DNA of 64,000 nt from Aspidapion aeneum. Taxonomy: Eukaryota > Arthropoda > Insecta > Coleoptera > Brentidae. Location of the stretch: contig OY755042.1 in the NCBI GenBank assembly GCA_963576565.1, positions 107,871,314 to 107,935,313 on the forward strand, given 5' to 3'. The notes beneath the pieces are model-generated. The model made no database searches. It was given only the letters and a program-made list of their open reading frames with translations, and was not told the DNA's origin. The position numbers and the translations under genes are program-made. Below, piece by piece: positions 1 to 25,400 of the stretch (positions within the stretch are counted from its first letter, which is position 1; each line of letters opens with the position of its first letter).

Positions 1-744
1 AAATGTAAAAAATATAGAAATGCAAATTAAGTAAGTAGGTACCTAGTTTAATTATAAAAAATAAAACAAATTCCAAAAACTATATTTTTTTATCTGATTT
101 AAAATCACAGGGTAGGTATTTAAAAAATGTGGATGGGTCTTTAGAAAAACTTGCTCTGTACATGCTTATTATCATCCATAAAACTTTCTTTTTTTTTGGA
201 ATGATACGGTAATAATTTAATAATATATCAAAAATATAAAAATTTCTTAATCTGATATATGAAGAAATTGTTTACAAATTAGTGTTCAAGAGCAAATCAC
301 TAATTAATGTATCATTTACATAATCAGATCCAGATCGTTTTAATAAATTTGAATACCTATCAGATTAATAGGAGAATTTCAACACCTAACGTTTTTTTTT
401 TAAATTTAGTTAAGTTCTAATGGTTTACTCTTTTTGAAATCATTATTTTTTTTCCTATTTCTCTATAAAAAAATAGGATTTATGGCCTTTAAAACTTCGT
501 AATGGAAAGTTTTCAGTTTTTTTACTTTTCCTTTATAGCTCTACAAATTTTTAAAATATATTTATTTTAAACTTAATACTTAACTTAGGCTTACATCGTT
601 GTGTATGCCTAATAATAATGATTATAAAATCTACATATAGATATTTTTTAGGGGTCATGCCTTGAACTTTTATGCAGATTGCAAAATGCAAAATAAATTG
701 TTGGCTTTTATCTAGAAACAACGTTTTGGCATCTTGCATTCGCA
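1..744. other. AT-rich non-coding stretch
   Basis: No convincing coding, RNA or repeat structure is visible. The sequence is mostly A/T homopolymer-rich spacer. Short ORFs here have no recognisable content. Confidence 0.5.
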
Positions 745-764
745 TCTGTGCCCGTTATCAGGCG

Positions 765-912
765 AAAATTACACTTTTCCGCACTTGTGCTGTAAAGTTA
801 ATTTTACGCGCAAGAATAAACAAAAGTGCAAAAAAGTAACTTTTTCGTACTCGTGCGGTAAGGTTACTTTTCCTTACTGGTGCGATAAAATTACCTTTTC
901 CCACTCGTCTGT
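765..912. repeat. Short tandem repeat, about 27 bp x 4, degenerate
   Basis: Four degenerate units of the form AAR-TTAC-TTTTCC-NACT-NGTGCGRT follow each other. The same TTTTCCGCACTTGT vocabulary recurs at 38.82-38.93 kb, so this is a dispersed repeat. Both strands are open by chance and neither is called a gene. Confidence 0.45.
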
Positions 913-1017
913 TTTTATTAGGAAAAAATTTAAAATGTTTAGATAGCACAAAATATAAAATTACGTTTTGGGTACTTTATTTTTTAATCATTTAAATATG
1001 TTTCTTATAATTCTTAT

Positions 1018-1500
1018 ACAGGGTGTCCCAACTAAAAGGTAACAGAGGTGTTTTAGGGTATTTTTCATGCAAATTTGGAGAAACGCTCGAACACGTCTTT
1101 TTTGTTTGCGAGGGGGACACTTTTTGAAAGTTTTGTCTTTACCCCTGTATTTTAAATAGGGAAAGTGGGTCAAGTGACACATTGTTTTGAAGTTCTCTTG
1201 AATATCTTTACAACCTTGTAAAAATTTCGAAAATCCATAGATTAGTTTTTGAGATATTTGCTTTCAAATTTTCAAATTTTACCTGGAATGATAAAGTAAA
1301 AATTAAATCTGAAAAATATAAAATTCTCATTAAATTTTTATTTTATCAGTACATGTTAAATTTTAAAGTTTGAAGACAATTATTTCAAAAACAAATAAAT
1401 AAATTTTTCAAATTTTTACACGGTTGTAAAGACAGTCAGGAGGCCTTAAAAACAAGATATCACAGGACTCACTTTCCCTATTAGGAGTAAAGTAAAAAAA
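1018..1500. repeat. Foldback repeat copy, right end lost
   Basis: The block starts with the common insect terminus ACAGGGTGTCCC. It is an imperfect palindrome centred near 1310: the left arm text around TTTGAGATATTTGCTTTCAAATTT returns inverted about 100 bases later. It belongs to the same family as the foldback at 2446-3831 but has lost a clear right end. Confidence 0.5.
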
Positions 1501-1817
1501 ATTACGTGACCAAAAATGTCTAAACAAATCAGGGATATTTCTTTTTAATAAAGTTCTAAAAAATTCAGGAACAGGAAAAATAATTAACACCCCGTTTATC
1601 GGTAACACAAGCACTTGTTATGTTTATATAAACCCTAGTCACAGAAAAACTAAAGTTTTTCTGCGCTTTAACTTACTGTATTTATCCAAGAGGTCAGTGT
1701 ACAAAAATAACTTTTTTTGGTAGGTATCTATTTTAATTAATCTTTTATAAATAAATAAATATACTTGTCTATCTAAGAAATAAATAATTTAACTTTAAAC
1801 TAGTATTTACTAATAAA

Positions 1818-14550
<12,733 letters not shown>

Positions 14551-14697
14551 ATTTTGTGTGATTTGGTGCCAGGGTATCAGTATGAGCTAGAGGTTGAAAA
14601 ATGTTTAAAATTAACACTGGGTTTTTTCCTCCTTTAGAACTACTCAAATTACTTAAAAACATTGAACACCCTGAAAAATGCTATAACAAGCTACCAT

Positions 14698-15124
14698 ATA
14701 TACAGAGTGTTTAAACAAAAAGTTAACAGAGGCTTTTTTGGGCATTTTTACCTACAGAAAGTATTATTTTCGACGAATTTTTTTTTTCAGACAACACTGA
14801 AAATGTGTTTTTTGACTGACTCGTAATGGTATCTGTGTGTTTGTATGTTTGTCCGTAGCACGATAGCTCCAAAAAATTTCAGGTATAATAGTGTTCGACT
14901 CTGTAACGAGCTGAATAGATTTTGTAATGCAGCCGTAGATAGCCAAGTTTAAAAAGGCATTTCCAAAATAGTACGTACCTTTATTTAATTTTGAAATGTG
15001 TATTGGAGAACTTGGCTGTACTTTTATCTCAATTATTTTTACAAAATACTATTTTTGCATACTTGGCTTTTTTTAACATGAAATGCTTTTGTTATGATTA
15101 TTTTTTGTTGAAACACCCTGTATA
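14698..15124. mobile_element. Short element with ACAGRGTGTTT ends
   Basis: The left end ACAGAGTGTTTAAACAAAAA and the right end TTTTTTGTTGAAACACCCTGT are inverted relatives. It lies just upstream of the gene A start codon. A short ORF inside it has no recognisable content. Confidence 0.55.
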
Positions 15125-15655
15125 TTAAACAAATATATAACATATGTTTTTAACAATTTTGCTTTAACTTTTTGTATCAGTTTTTCTACCAAAATTCTTC
15201 TTTAATTTTTTTTTGCTAATGGCAAATATTTTTTGACCAGTATTCTGAAGCAATAAAAGATACCCCCTCCTAAATAAGGTCTCGTGATCTTTTTGCAACA
15301 AAGGAATTCAATTCACTAAGTACCTATTCACTTAAACGTCAAACAACATTGATGCGATCTTTAATCAGGAAAAAGAAGAAGACCCACCCGGTCAATAACA
15401 ATAATCACTGGTCACTGCGATGTGTTCTTAACAACTGAAGAATGGCGGAAGAGAACTAACCTGAGAAGTAGTTGGCCTGATTGAAGAGACCATCATTGGC
15501 CATCATCGTATCTCTTCAATGTTATGTTGCTTCTGCTTTATGGTTGAATGACTTCTTCTTCATACTCTTCGTTCGATCGAATATATGCGGGCTCTGCAGT
15601 ATGTAATTGTATTTACCTAATCTTTTCTACATTTACACATTCTTCTTTTATACAC
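15125..15655. other. Intergenic spacer upstream of gene A
   Basis: No gene or clear repeat boundary is visible. The base composition at 15350-15620 is more balanced than its surroundings, but the segment is not open over useful length. Confidence 0.35.
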
Positions 15656-15659
15656 AAGA

Positions 15660-16850
15660 GGCTTGACTTACAAGATTCTAGCAAGATTTTTGATATAAAA
15701 TTTCAGTAGTCTTGCGAGTGTCTTAAATTATAAACTAAAGAAAAGTTTAAGGATTCTACAATGTTTGATTTAAGACTCTCGCAAGGTTTTTGAATGTTAA
15801 GGTTCATAAAATTCAAGAATCTTGAAAGATCCTTCTAAAATCTTTTGAATGCATAAGATACACCGCCCGTAGCTCCCTATAGCTATATTAAAATCTTATG
15901 GTTCTCCCCACAAAATCTAAACAAAGGATTAAGGATTTCACGATTTTCAATTCAAGACTCATGCAAGACTCTTGCCCGATTATTCAATTTCAAGATTCAT
16001 AAAATGCAATTAAAAAACCTCAGAATCCCTAAACCACGTTGCACCTGTCGCAGATGCTTATAAACTAAAATATTATGGTTATGCCTACAAACACTGGCAT
16101 TGGTTTAAAGATTTCAAGTTTTTTAATTCAAGACGCATGCGAGATTTTTGCAAGATAAGAGTTTTACATTAAAATTCTTTGGAATTCTTAAGCCGGCAAA
16201 TCGCAGCTCTTCATAAATTGAAATCTTAAGATTTTGTCTACAAAAATTTGTTAAAGATTACGATTTTAATTATATAAGATTCTTGCAAGGTGCTTGAATT
16301 TCAAGAACCATGAAATTTAAGAGTGTTGAAACAAAAATCTTTGGAATTCTTATGCCATTACGGCCAAATCTTCCTAAACACAGAAATCCTTTCTGAAATT
16401 TTATGCTTGCAAGAGTCATGAATTTCAAGATATTCATGAGTCTTAAAAGTCTTGAATTTAAAAACCTTGGAACTCAATATAAACTGCTGCTGGGCTGCAA
16501 CGCTGTATACACAGCAATATCATGGTTCGGTTCGGTTCGGTTCAGTTCGGTTCGGTTCGGTTTGGTTCGGTTCGGTTGTCTACAAAAACTAAAAAGGGTT
16601 TAAGGATTCCAAGATTTTTAATTCAAGAGTCTTGCAATAGTCTTGAATAATTAAAAAAACCTTGGAATTCTTAAGACACGCTAGCCGCAGTTCCCTGTAA
16701 ACTAAAATCCATTGGCTTTGCCTACAAAAACTTGTAGAATACTTATAAATTTCACGATTTTTAATTCAAAACTCTTGAATTTCAAGGACTTTAAAAAATA
16801 TTTGCCAACTTTTCCTTGACAAAAACCAGCGATTATTCTTAAACTACGTA
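15660..16850. repeat. Decayed tandem array, unit about 150-180 bp
   Basis: A phrase like AAGGATTTCACGATTTTTAAT-TCAAGACTC-TGCAAG recurs at about 15751, 15930, 16106, 16253, 16593 and 16745. Each time it is followed by a run of CTTGAA/TTCAAG words and then GGAATTCTTAAG. The spacing (about 147-180 bp) and divergence point to an old satellite-like tandem repeat, with one stretch (16523-16578) replaced by (GGTTC)n. Confidence 0.6.
16523..16578. repeat. (GGTTC)n pentanucleotide tract
   Basis: About eleven GGTTC units occur with a few substitutions. Shorter tracts of the same pentamer lie at 3316-3330, 4617-4644 and (reverse complement) 59875-59914. Confidence 0.85.
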
Positions 16851-17402
16851 ACGCTCAAGGGGAGGGGAGAATTTAGTCTTGCGTTACACACAATGTTTTT
16901 TTTAATGTGTGTTTTCAAAATGTGTTACATAAGGGGGAAGGGGTTAACTTGTTGTGTAAAAAATCAGTGAATCAGCTAATTTCTCAAGGATGTAACTTGC
17001 ATTTTCTTGTTGTTCTGAATCCAACATTAAAAAAATTATATCAGATCATGATTACGCTTTTCTTCTTGGTGTTCTGACTCTGTGCTTCTGATGCTATAAG
17101 CAGATATTTGGCTTTGGGTGTTGTATAAGAGGTTACAATCTTCTTTCGATTCAATGTAAAGGTTATTGCCGAGGATAGAATTAATATGGTTTTAAATTGA
17201 AGATCGTGACAAAGCGATGTAAGTGAAAGATTGAGAAGGTACAGTTATCAAAGAATACTTACAGGGCGATCCAAAGCGGGAAATATTGGAGGGTTGAAAG
17301 TCCTGCCAGCAGAGATAGAGAAAAACTGGATCCCCTTTCGAAAGCTTAAATTTCAAGAGTAGTTAAAAACAGATGATTGATTAATTAATAATTTTTATAC
17401 TA

Positions 17403-17748
17403 CTACTATGTCGGTTTAGAACGTTTTTCTACGTTGTCCGACGCCTATTTTCCACCCCCTTCGATCCTGACAATCATCTTCTGTCAGATTTTTTTGACTC
17501 ATTGATCTTTGGATTGACTGTTGCCATTCTAGTTTAGGAAGCCCTCTTTTTCTGCGCCCTATTGGTTGCTATTCTAGGACCTGTTTTGATAATCTTTCGT
17601 CGTTCATCCGTTGTACATGGCCGTACTATATCAGTTGCCTTTTAGTGATGTCCTGCGTAATGCTTCCCTCGATTCCCATTCTTTCTTTTATGATCTCATT
17701 TCTTATGTGATCTAATCTAGATATTCTCATTGATCTTCTTATTGTTAT
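17403..17748 (-). mobile_element. 5'-truncated RTE-like LINE 3' end
   Basis: This is antisense to a LINE whose 3' end reads CGGACAACGTAGAAAAACG ... CGACATAGTAGTAGT. It matches 49645-50511 and, on the plus strand, the 3' part of 51240-52335. It encodes remnants of the C-terminal GRRKRGRP-type tail. Flanking ATTAATAATTTTTATAC and ATTAATAGTTTTATAC look like an imperfect TSD. Confidence 0.65.
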
Positions 17749-17759
17749 ATTAATAGTTT

Positions 17760-18203
17760 TATACGATATTTAATAAAATATATATGTTTGTTTTTTGATT
17801 ACCCCCACTTTTATACATATAATTTTCTTTTCAGATTTTTTTAAGCAACTGGCTCGCTCGCACTCTTTATGTTAAATAAATTATTTCTGCAAAAACATCT
17901 ACTTACGCTTATTTTAGGCTTAAAAATGTTTAAACAAAAAACCGATTTAATTAGAATGCCTAATACCTAAAGATTCTTTGAGCACAATTTTTTTCCTATT
18001 GTCAAAAATTACTTTTTCATGTCCTTCATTTTTTTAAATTCGTCTACCTTTTTCATGTATCTTTTTCTATCCTGCCATGAATTCTTTAGATATGAAAATT
18101 CCTTCCATTAGTTTTCAAGTCTTAAAATAAGGTGTCTTAAGGTCACTAAGGCCCAAAGACACATATTACATCTTTGAGTCGAAAGGAGGTAGTGTGCACA
18201 GTA
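17760..18203. other. AT-rich intergenic spacer
   Basis: Nothing recognisable was found beyond low-complexity sequence. Confidence 0.4.
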
Positions 18204-18649
18204 CATATACGTAATATTCCAATACTCCCTGTTACCTATTTACACAATGGTTGGCGTGTGATGCAAACATTCAGAAATAAAGGTACGAAAAATGCACAGA
18301 TACCAAATTTACATAGAAAGAGTTTTTGTGAACTGTACGCCGAAGATTTGACGTAACGAATACAAGAATAAAATAATATTCATGAGTAAAAGTACAACCA
18401 ATCAGGACATTTTATCTTAAGGACCACAAAGAGGATAGACTTATACCCATTGATATTGCTATTTCAAATATGTTAGCATTCTGCAACGTAAGGTACCGTA
18501 GGTATTGCAATAATACGTACTATATGGAAATAATATGCATATGTCTTTGAAAGCAACCAATCAGGTCTTTTTTGCTCAAAGACCCCAAGGCCCTAATGTT
18601 TGCATCATGAATGGGCAGTTACTGTGCGTATTGGAATATTATGTTTATG
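18204..18649. mobile_element. 446-bp CATATAC MITE, second copy, 8-bp TSD
   Basis: It is inverted relative to the copy at 10727-11142. Perfect TSD GCACAGTA occurs at 18196-18203 and 18650-18657. Short ORFs inside are not genes. Confidence 0.85.
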
Positions 18650-18738
18650 GCACAGTATGGCAACCAAGCCACTTGAAAATAATAAAAGGAGGCACTCGGC
18701 CGACCCCAAAATCGGCCGCCTGGAGCAACTGCTCCACC

Positions 18739-18925
18739 CAAGCGCCGATCTGGGTCAAAATATAAGGAGGGGGGTAATAGTCGACGAAAAATCATTTGTA
18801 ATATAATTTTTTTTTTCTAGTGGGGGAGTAATTTTTCTATTTTCCTTATAATTATTAACAAAAAGTGCATTTTCATTTTAATTATCACGTTACCCTGCCC
18901 CCACAAATCCGCGCTTGTTTGCACC
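18739..18925. mobile_element. AAGCGCSGAT MITE, short copy
   Basis: It begins CAAGCGCCGATCTGGGTC and has CAAATCCGCGCTTG near its right end. The 8-mer GCTCCACC flanks it at 18731-18738 and 18926-18933. A truncated third copy starts near 19277. Confidence 0.65.
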
Positions 18926-19592
18926 GCTCCACCCATTACGATGGCCCTGAAGTAAGTTAAATTTATATAAGTTTAAAAATAGAAATTCATTCCTTGGCAA
19001 CATCTTATGCTTGTAAGCAACGTGCATTCATTTCACATCATGTTTGGCCTCTAGGTCGAAAAAAAATTGAAATGAACCGCTAACTGTACACAAAAGGCGT
19101 AATTCAGCAACCAGTTCTTCGATTTCGACAATAAACTCTCAATTAGCTTAAACCAGATTTGACGGCGAAAGGCTCATATCCCAAAACCTAGTTTCGTTTG
19201 CATGGTGTTTATCAATTTGGATACACTGAAAAAAAAACGCTTTACACGACCAACAAAAACAAACGGTTATCACATGCAAGCGCGGATCTGGGTCAAATTA
19301 TAAAGGGGGTAATAGTCGATAAAATAACGAAAAAATCATTTGTAAGAGGGGGCAAATTCTTATTACTTACTTTTCAAAATTATTTACTTTTTTGCTTCTC
19401 ACACAATGGCAAAGCGACAAATACTTGAATTTTTGGTTATTGGCTATACAATCCTATTTTCAAGATTAAAAGATCTAAAATATAGAAGTATTTCATTGAC
19501 ATTTGACTGTTTATTAAAATCACATCACTCTCTCTGGTCTACTAAACGATTTACAGGTCTAAAATTTTGACTAATTTGAAAACAAAAAAATA

Positions 19593-20212
19593 TAGCCAAG
19601 TAGAAAAGGCAACTTCATAGGGGTATAGACAACCACGGACACCGGTGTTTCGGAAAAAGGCATTTTCTTCCTCAGCGTGGCTTGCCTGACACAAAGTATC
19701 AAAAAGAATGGAAAAATAGGTGAAACCTATTTTTCATTCTACGAGTGAACGACAGCAAACCAAGGAAACTTAGTCCCTGGCGGGACGAAAACGTCCACCG
19801 GTCTATAAGGAAGAAATACTTTTTGTTACAGTTCAACCAGACCATGCTGTCACCGTCTCCACGGTATCGGTTCGGAACCGAAAACAATGAGTTAACCAAG
19901 TATAAAAGGCAGCTTCATAGGGGTATAGTCAACCAGGGACACCGGTGTTTCGGAAAAAGGCATTTCCATTCTCAGCGTGGCTTGCCTGACACAAAGTAGA
20001 ACAAACTGACTACAAGATATAAGGTAAATCAAACAGAATGGAAAAATAGGTGAAACCTAGTTTTCATTCTACGAGTGAACGATAGCGAACCAAGGAAACT
20101 TAGTCCATGGCGGGACGAAAACGTCCACCGGTCTATAAGGAAGAAAGACTTTTCGTCACAGTTTAACCAGACCATGCTGTCACCGTCTCCACGGTATCGG
20201 TTCGGAAAGAAA
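19593..20212 (-). repeat. Tandem dimer (~300 bp units) with hammerhead-like motif
   Basis: Two head-to-tail units start at about 19593 and 19893. On the minus strand, unit 1 contains CTGAGGA (19675-19669), a short potential stem II (GAAAA/TTTTTC) and GAAAC (19651-19647), followed by CACCGGTGTC. This is the order of a hammerhead ribozyme core. In unit 2 the first box reads CTGAGAA, which should inactivate it. Tandem arrangement with hammerheads is known for Penelope-like retroelement terminal repeats and for retrozymes. No reverse transcriptase is visible nearby. Short ORFs spanning the units are artefacts. Confidence 0.55.
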
Positions 20213-20661
20213 AAAACATAGGTTGACAAGAAAATAATGGAAATATGAGCCATCGACAGTTTTGTATTTTATCTTCCATGCTTAAAAATTATAAACGCAA
20301 GAGTTATAAGTGCTCTTCTTGTATGATTTTTTTCGAATCTCAAACATAAAAATACGACCAATTTTTCTAAAATTAACTTTATGGGAAGTTGAAATCTTTG
20401 TTTTTCAGTGTAAATATAGGTATCCACTTTGAATTCGAATGGCCGAATTTCTGAAAATATAGCGGTATATCTTTCAATTTTTTTTTGAATATTATAGTTT
20501 ATTCCACCGTTATAGCTTTTTATAGTAATATACAACTAATGAGGTTTCATATTTGATTTAAAAAAAATTAGAAACCTAAAATTGGCCAAATAACTTTTTA
20601 TTTACTTAACATTACCACTTGCAAATTTTTGATGTTTAATAGATACATTAATTATTGTCGT

Positions 20662-21118
20662 CAGAGTTGCCAACCGTCCCGTTTTTTACGGGACTGTCAC
20701 GTATTCAGACCAAAAATCCAGTATTTTTGTATGTTAATAAAACTACCTGACCCAACCACGTAAAAATCTGGGATGAGTTTCTTAACCACATTGATTAAAA
20801 TCCTAACTGATAAGCCAAAATTAACATGATACAACAAGACTTGACAAGACTGTCTTGTTGTATCATGCAAAATTAATAAGACCAAATTAAACTGGTATAG
20901 GTTTTTTTCCCAATATTTTTTCATGTATTATTATTGTTTGCATGCATCAAGAAAAAAAAATATTTTTGAAAAAAATTACCTACAATTTTTGAGAAATTTA
21001 AAAAAAAAACATTTTTTTCCAAAAAAGGTCTTGCAAACCTTTGGTTAATTTGCTATGAATCGACCCCTTAGTAAAACTTAGCGTCCCGTATTTAAAAATT
21101 CAAAAGTTGACAACTGTG
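20662..21118. mobile_element. 457-bp hAT-like MITE (CAGAGTTGCC ends), 8-bp TSD
   Basis: It begins CAGAGTTGCCAACCGTCCCG and ends with CGGGACGCT and CAGTTGTCAAC (both read as reverse complement). Perfect TSD ATTGTCGT lies at 20654-20661 and 21119-21126. It is related to the larger element at 47837-49164. Confidence 0.8.
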
Positions 21119-21539
21119 ATTGTCGTTTTTTGTTGTAAATTCGTCGTAAAAGAAAAACGTTTGCCGCGCTGCGTTAAAAAAAACAACTTTATGTGGAAGT
21201 TAAAACCACCACCTATGAAAATCGCATTTTTTAAATATTTTCTGTATGCATTAGGTATCATTTTTTGTCATAAATTTATCGTCAGAAAAAAGAAAGAATT
21301 ACACGCTGCAATTTTTGGAAAAATAGCGTAAAACTTGAACTTTTTATTCACAAGGGGTAGTAAAATTTATGACAAAAAAACGACAATTAGGACAAATAAA
21401 TTATTTAAACAAGTTTTATGGCTGGTAGTGCTAACTTACGGATTTCTTTTCAAACGCAGGGGGACAATTATTTCTTAAAAATTGCAAATTTAAAGAAGGT
21501 GTCAATTTTCGCATGAAGTTAGCATTAACAAAGGTTTTT

Positions 21540-21815
21540 GAAGTGTAAGCTTCTTTAGGCCCGTTTAGCAGTTTTTGTGGGTAGTGAATTGAACTGAGCC
21601 GTCAGGCTCGACTATGTAACGCTAATTCGGGTGAAAACGGCTCGAGTCGACTGACTGTGAGAAACATTCAGCGAGCGATATGATCATGCAGATGAAGGCC
21701 AGTAAACAGAAGAGTTCGGTTTGGTCCGCTTTGCAGAATATGTTATGGGCCAGTATTATTAATTTCGCCTTGTTGAAGTTTACACTTCTGCCGTGTGGTC
21801 TCAAGCACAAACAAT
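21540..21815 (-). other. Unassigned block with coding-like composition
   Basis: On the minus strand a frame encodes a hydrophobic stretch, ELFCLLAFICMIISLAE, then SQSVDSSRFHPN, a TAG stop, and in the same frame RYIVEPDGSVQFTTHKNC. The opposite strand is also open over part of the block. It could be a decayed gene or transposon fragment, and no family is recognised. It lies between the 3' end of gene B and the 19.6-kb tandem repeat. Confidence 0.25.
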
Positions 21816-22183
21816 AATTTTTTTTTAACTAAGCGCTATATTTTTCTCAGTTACGACAAGTTTACGAACAAAAATAAAAATAATTTGAAAGCGGTAATGC
21901 TAACTTCATGGACATTTTTTATTTGGTTTGATGTATATTTGATTTACTTTGAATTTAAATAAAAGTAATAATTTCTTTGGGTGGTTCGCTTCTGCCAAAA
22001 ATTTAGTTTTTTCCTTGGGAAGTTGAAATTAGCCATGTTTGTTTTAATAAAAAAAAAACTCAATATAAAATAACATTTTACAATATTTTCTGTATTGTTT
22101 ATTAAGAAAATCACATCTAAAAGTAAAAAAGTATAAAATAATAAAAACAGCAAACAAACTTGCTAAACTAAGAAAATCAAGTA

Positions 22184-22354
22184 AGGGCCTGTCCTTAAAT
22201 TACGTAACGCTCTAGGGGGCGGGGGGGGGGGGTTGGCTGTCCGTTACACTCAAGGTTTTTTTAATGGGTTTTTTCTTGTAAATGCGTTACGAGGGGGAGG
22301 GGGGGGGTCAAATATCCCGAATTTTTGTATTACGTAATTTAAGGACGTTCCCTA
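22184..22354. mobile_element. TTACGTAACGC MITE copy 1
   Basis: The left end AGGGCCTGTCCTTAAATTAC and right end GTAATTTAAGGACGTTCCCT are inverted. The interior is mostly G-rich runs and a TGCGTTACGAGGGGG block. A second copy is at 41025-41191 and a degraded one near 16848-16950. Confidence 0.7.
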
Positions 22355-22404
22355 AAATATTTTTCTACTAAGTTAAAACCTTAAGGCCTAAAGTGAAATC
22401 TTTA

Positions 22405-25400
22405 TTACTCTGGTCCTCTTTGACTCCTGATCATGGCTCGTCTTGCAAATGGCTTAAGAAAATCGGTAATCGAAAACTTCCTAAAATATAAACAAAAACA
22501 ATCTTTAATAATCTATTTGTTACATAGATTTACAAAAATATATTTAATATACCTAGTTATCTCAGTTTGCTCAAACCAAAAATAATAGAAACGATTTTTT
22601 GGATACACTTGTTTTATATGTCTTCTTTATGGCTTTTTGGTGAGGTAAAAATTTTCTTTTACCTACTCAAGATCTTTTAAACATTCTATTACACATGAAA
22701 TGCCGTGCTTATCCTTCCGGGCTTCCAGCTATCTATCTATTTAGCCTTCTTCAATCAATCTTTGGACATAGGCCTCCCCCAATATCTTTCACTCTTCTCT
22801 GTCTGTCACCGTGTTCATCTGTCTAGTTCCCGCGTATTTCTTCAAATCGTCCTCCCTTCACATTTGGGGTCTTCCCCTACTTCTTTTATTTTCCCAAGGT
22901 CTCCAGTTTACAATACATTTGTTCCATCGATCGTCTTGCTGTCTAATATTATGACCGGCAAATTTCCATTTTAATTTTTGCTACTTCTCCTCAGACATCG
23001 CTTACTTTTGTTTTATTTCTTATCCATTCATTCCTTTTTCTGTCAGCTTTACATGTAACATTTGTCTTTCCATTGAACTTTGGTCTTTGTTATCTTATCC
23101 ATGTTTGATTTTGTAAGTGTCTAGGTCCGGGATCCATAGATAACTACTGGAAGGATACATTGGTTATACACTTTAGTTTTGAGGTACTGAGAATATTTAG
23201 CTTAATTTACCGTATGCTGCCCAGGCCAATCTTACTCGTCTCTTGATTTTAGCTGTTTAGTTTTCTTTTTTCAGTTTAATAATTTGTCACAGGTATATAT
23301 ATTCCTCTACTTGTTCTATTTTATTTTGGGTTATTCTGACCGTAATATCTTCATCTGTGTTTGTTATAATTGTAGTTTTAGTGTAGTTTATACTTAAGCC
23401 TATATTTTTCGCTGCTGCATCCAGTTCTTCCAGCATTTTGATCAGTTCTTCTTTCTTGTCTGTTATAAAGGCGATAACATCAGCATATCATAGGTGGTTC
23501 AAGAATTGTCTGTACTTTGATGCCTACTTCTTCCCAATCTAAGATTCTTCTAGGGCCTGGTAAAATAATTTAGGGGATATTGTTTCACCCTGTCCTGACA
23601 CCTCTTCTTATGTGAATTGGCTTGGTTCCTTCGTGGATTTTGATTGATGTTCTTTTATGATTTTTTTTTAAATAGAAGCATGCTTAATTGATTTATTAAA
23701 TGGGTTAGTTAAAAATTCGGTTCCTACCTTTTCCTAGTCTTATCTCCTTTCCCACTTTTATGAGATTCTTCAACCAGAATAGAACTATCTGAGCTCTTGC
23801 CTTCCTGAGATCCATCTTCGATAATTTCTACTGGTAAAATTTCTATTGAAGGTTTCTTTTTGTCATGTTTCCCTAAAATTAAAACGTATACCTTAAAAAT
23901 CAAAAATTTAAAAAATTCTACAAGATTTAAATTTTTAGCCATTTGTTATCAATAGTCAAGAAAAAAAATGAGATGCAAAATTGAGTTATTTGGTTATCTT
24001 TGCTAGTCTTAGACTAATGTTTATTAATCTAAGAGGCTAGCCATTTCTTATTGTGCCCCTGCGCTGTGACGTATGCCTTTGGGTCTGTCTGTTTTGTTCT
24101 ATTTTCTGATCAAAGCGTCGTAAGTGTCAGATTCTAATATTAATACCACATAGGAAAAAGCTATACTGGCCGAGAAAAAGCCTGCTTAAAAAAAGAAAAC
24201 CTTATTAATTTAGGTGTTTCAATAAGAATAGAAACATAAGCGTTTACCCTGAAGAGTTAGAAATCCGGAGGAGAAATTCTAGATCAAAGTTGCCTGGACA
24301 ACAAACAAGCTCGCATATAGACACTTATTGGAATAAAATCTGACCTTATTTAAAAATCGACCCTATGGTGACAGATTTACATATAAAAAGCAGCTGCTCT
24401 GCTTCAAAATTCGGCCTTTGTGTATTTAAAAACCGGATTTATTAGTGTCGGTATTTATTAAATGAAAGTTAGCGTCTTTATTATTAAATTTGGCTTTGGT
24501 ATGTCAATTTTGAGAGGTCAGCTGTTAGTTTTCTGAGTAAATGTGTCAAAATAAAGTCGATTTTAAAATAAAGTCAGGTTTTATTCCAATAAGTCCCTGA
24601 CATCGATGTTGTAGTTTCTTTTAAATCTGCATAGTAGAAAATGTAATTAAATTTATTCGATTTGGCATGGCAGGCGGAGCAAGAATCAGAATGGGATGAA
24701 GAAAAGTATTTGCTTCTATTCATAACTACAGAATACCTGCTAAATTAATTTTTTCTTTTTATTGCAGACTTTAAGCTTTTTCCTTTATGGTATACCATAA
24801 AAAAAATTTGTCGGAGCTTTAAGACAAGATATTCTAAAAATGAGTCAATAAATCGAATATTTACCATTTAGACCCTCCTTTTCGGCGTTTTTGTTGGCTT
24901 TAAAGAGAAAATTATTGACGTCATCCTGTGAGTTTTCTCCATCTATCCCAAAAGGTGAATCTAGTAGACCTGAAGCTGTTATCAGGGAACCCAGGTTTGT
25001 CCAAATCACGCTGACTCCGTCTATATCCACCTAAAATTATACCCATCCTACTGTACTTACAGATAAATAAAATACTTTTTTTACGAAGAGCCATTTTTAG
25101 ATTTTTATGGTTTCCAAAATGATACTTTTGCGGCCCGGATCTGCGCGCTAACGCGCTGGAATTCGATGCACGAATATGTTTATATTATAGTCCTTTTATT
25201 TCAAAAAGCCGCTAAAAAAACCATAATAAAATTTGAAGTGTATAACCCATTAAGGAATCCTAAACAAATAAAAGAGAATATGGGCCGGACTGGGAACTAT
25301 TTATAGTATATATTCAAGTAAAATAAAACGTTTATTAAAAGTTGCTGCTTAATGCGTATAATAATCATTAATAGATAGGTACTATATACTATGTAGCTTG

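Noticed and set aside
16403..16603. ORF ending in a FGSVRFSSVRFG repeat
   Set aside because: Translation of the (GGTTC)n tract and the decayed tandem array.
19699..20253. ORFs in the 19.6-20.2 kb tandem dimer
   Set aside because: Near-identical frames occur in both units on opposite strands and lack any recognisable domain. They arise from the repeat.
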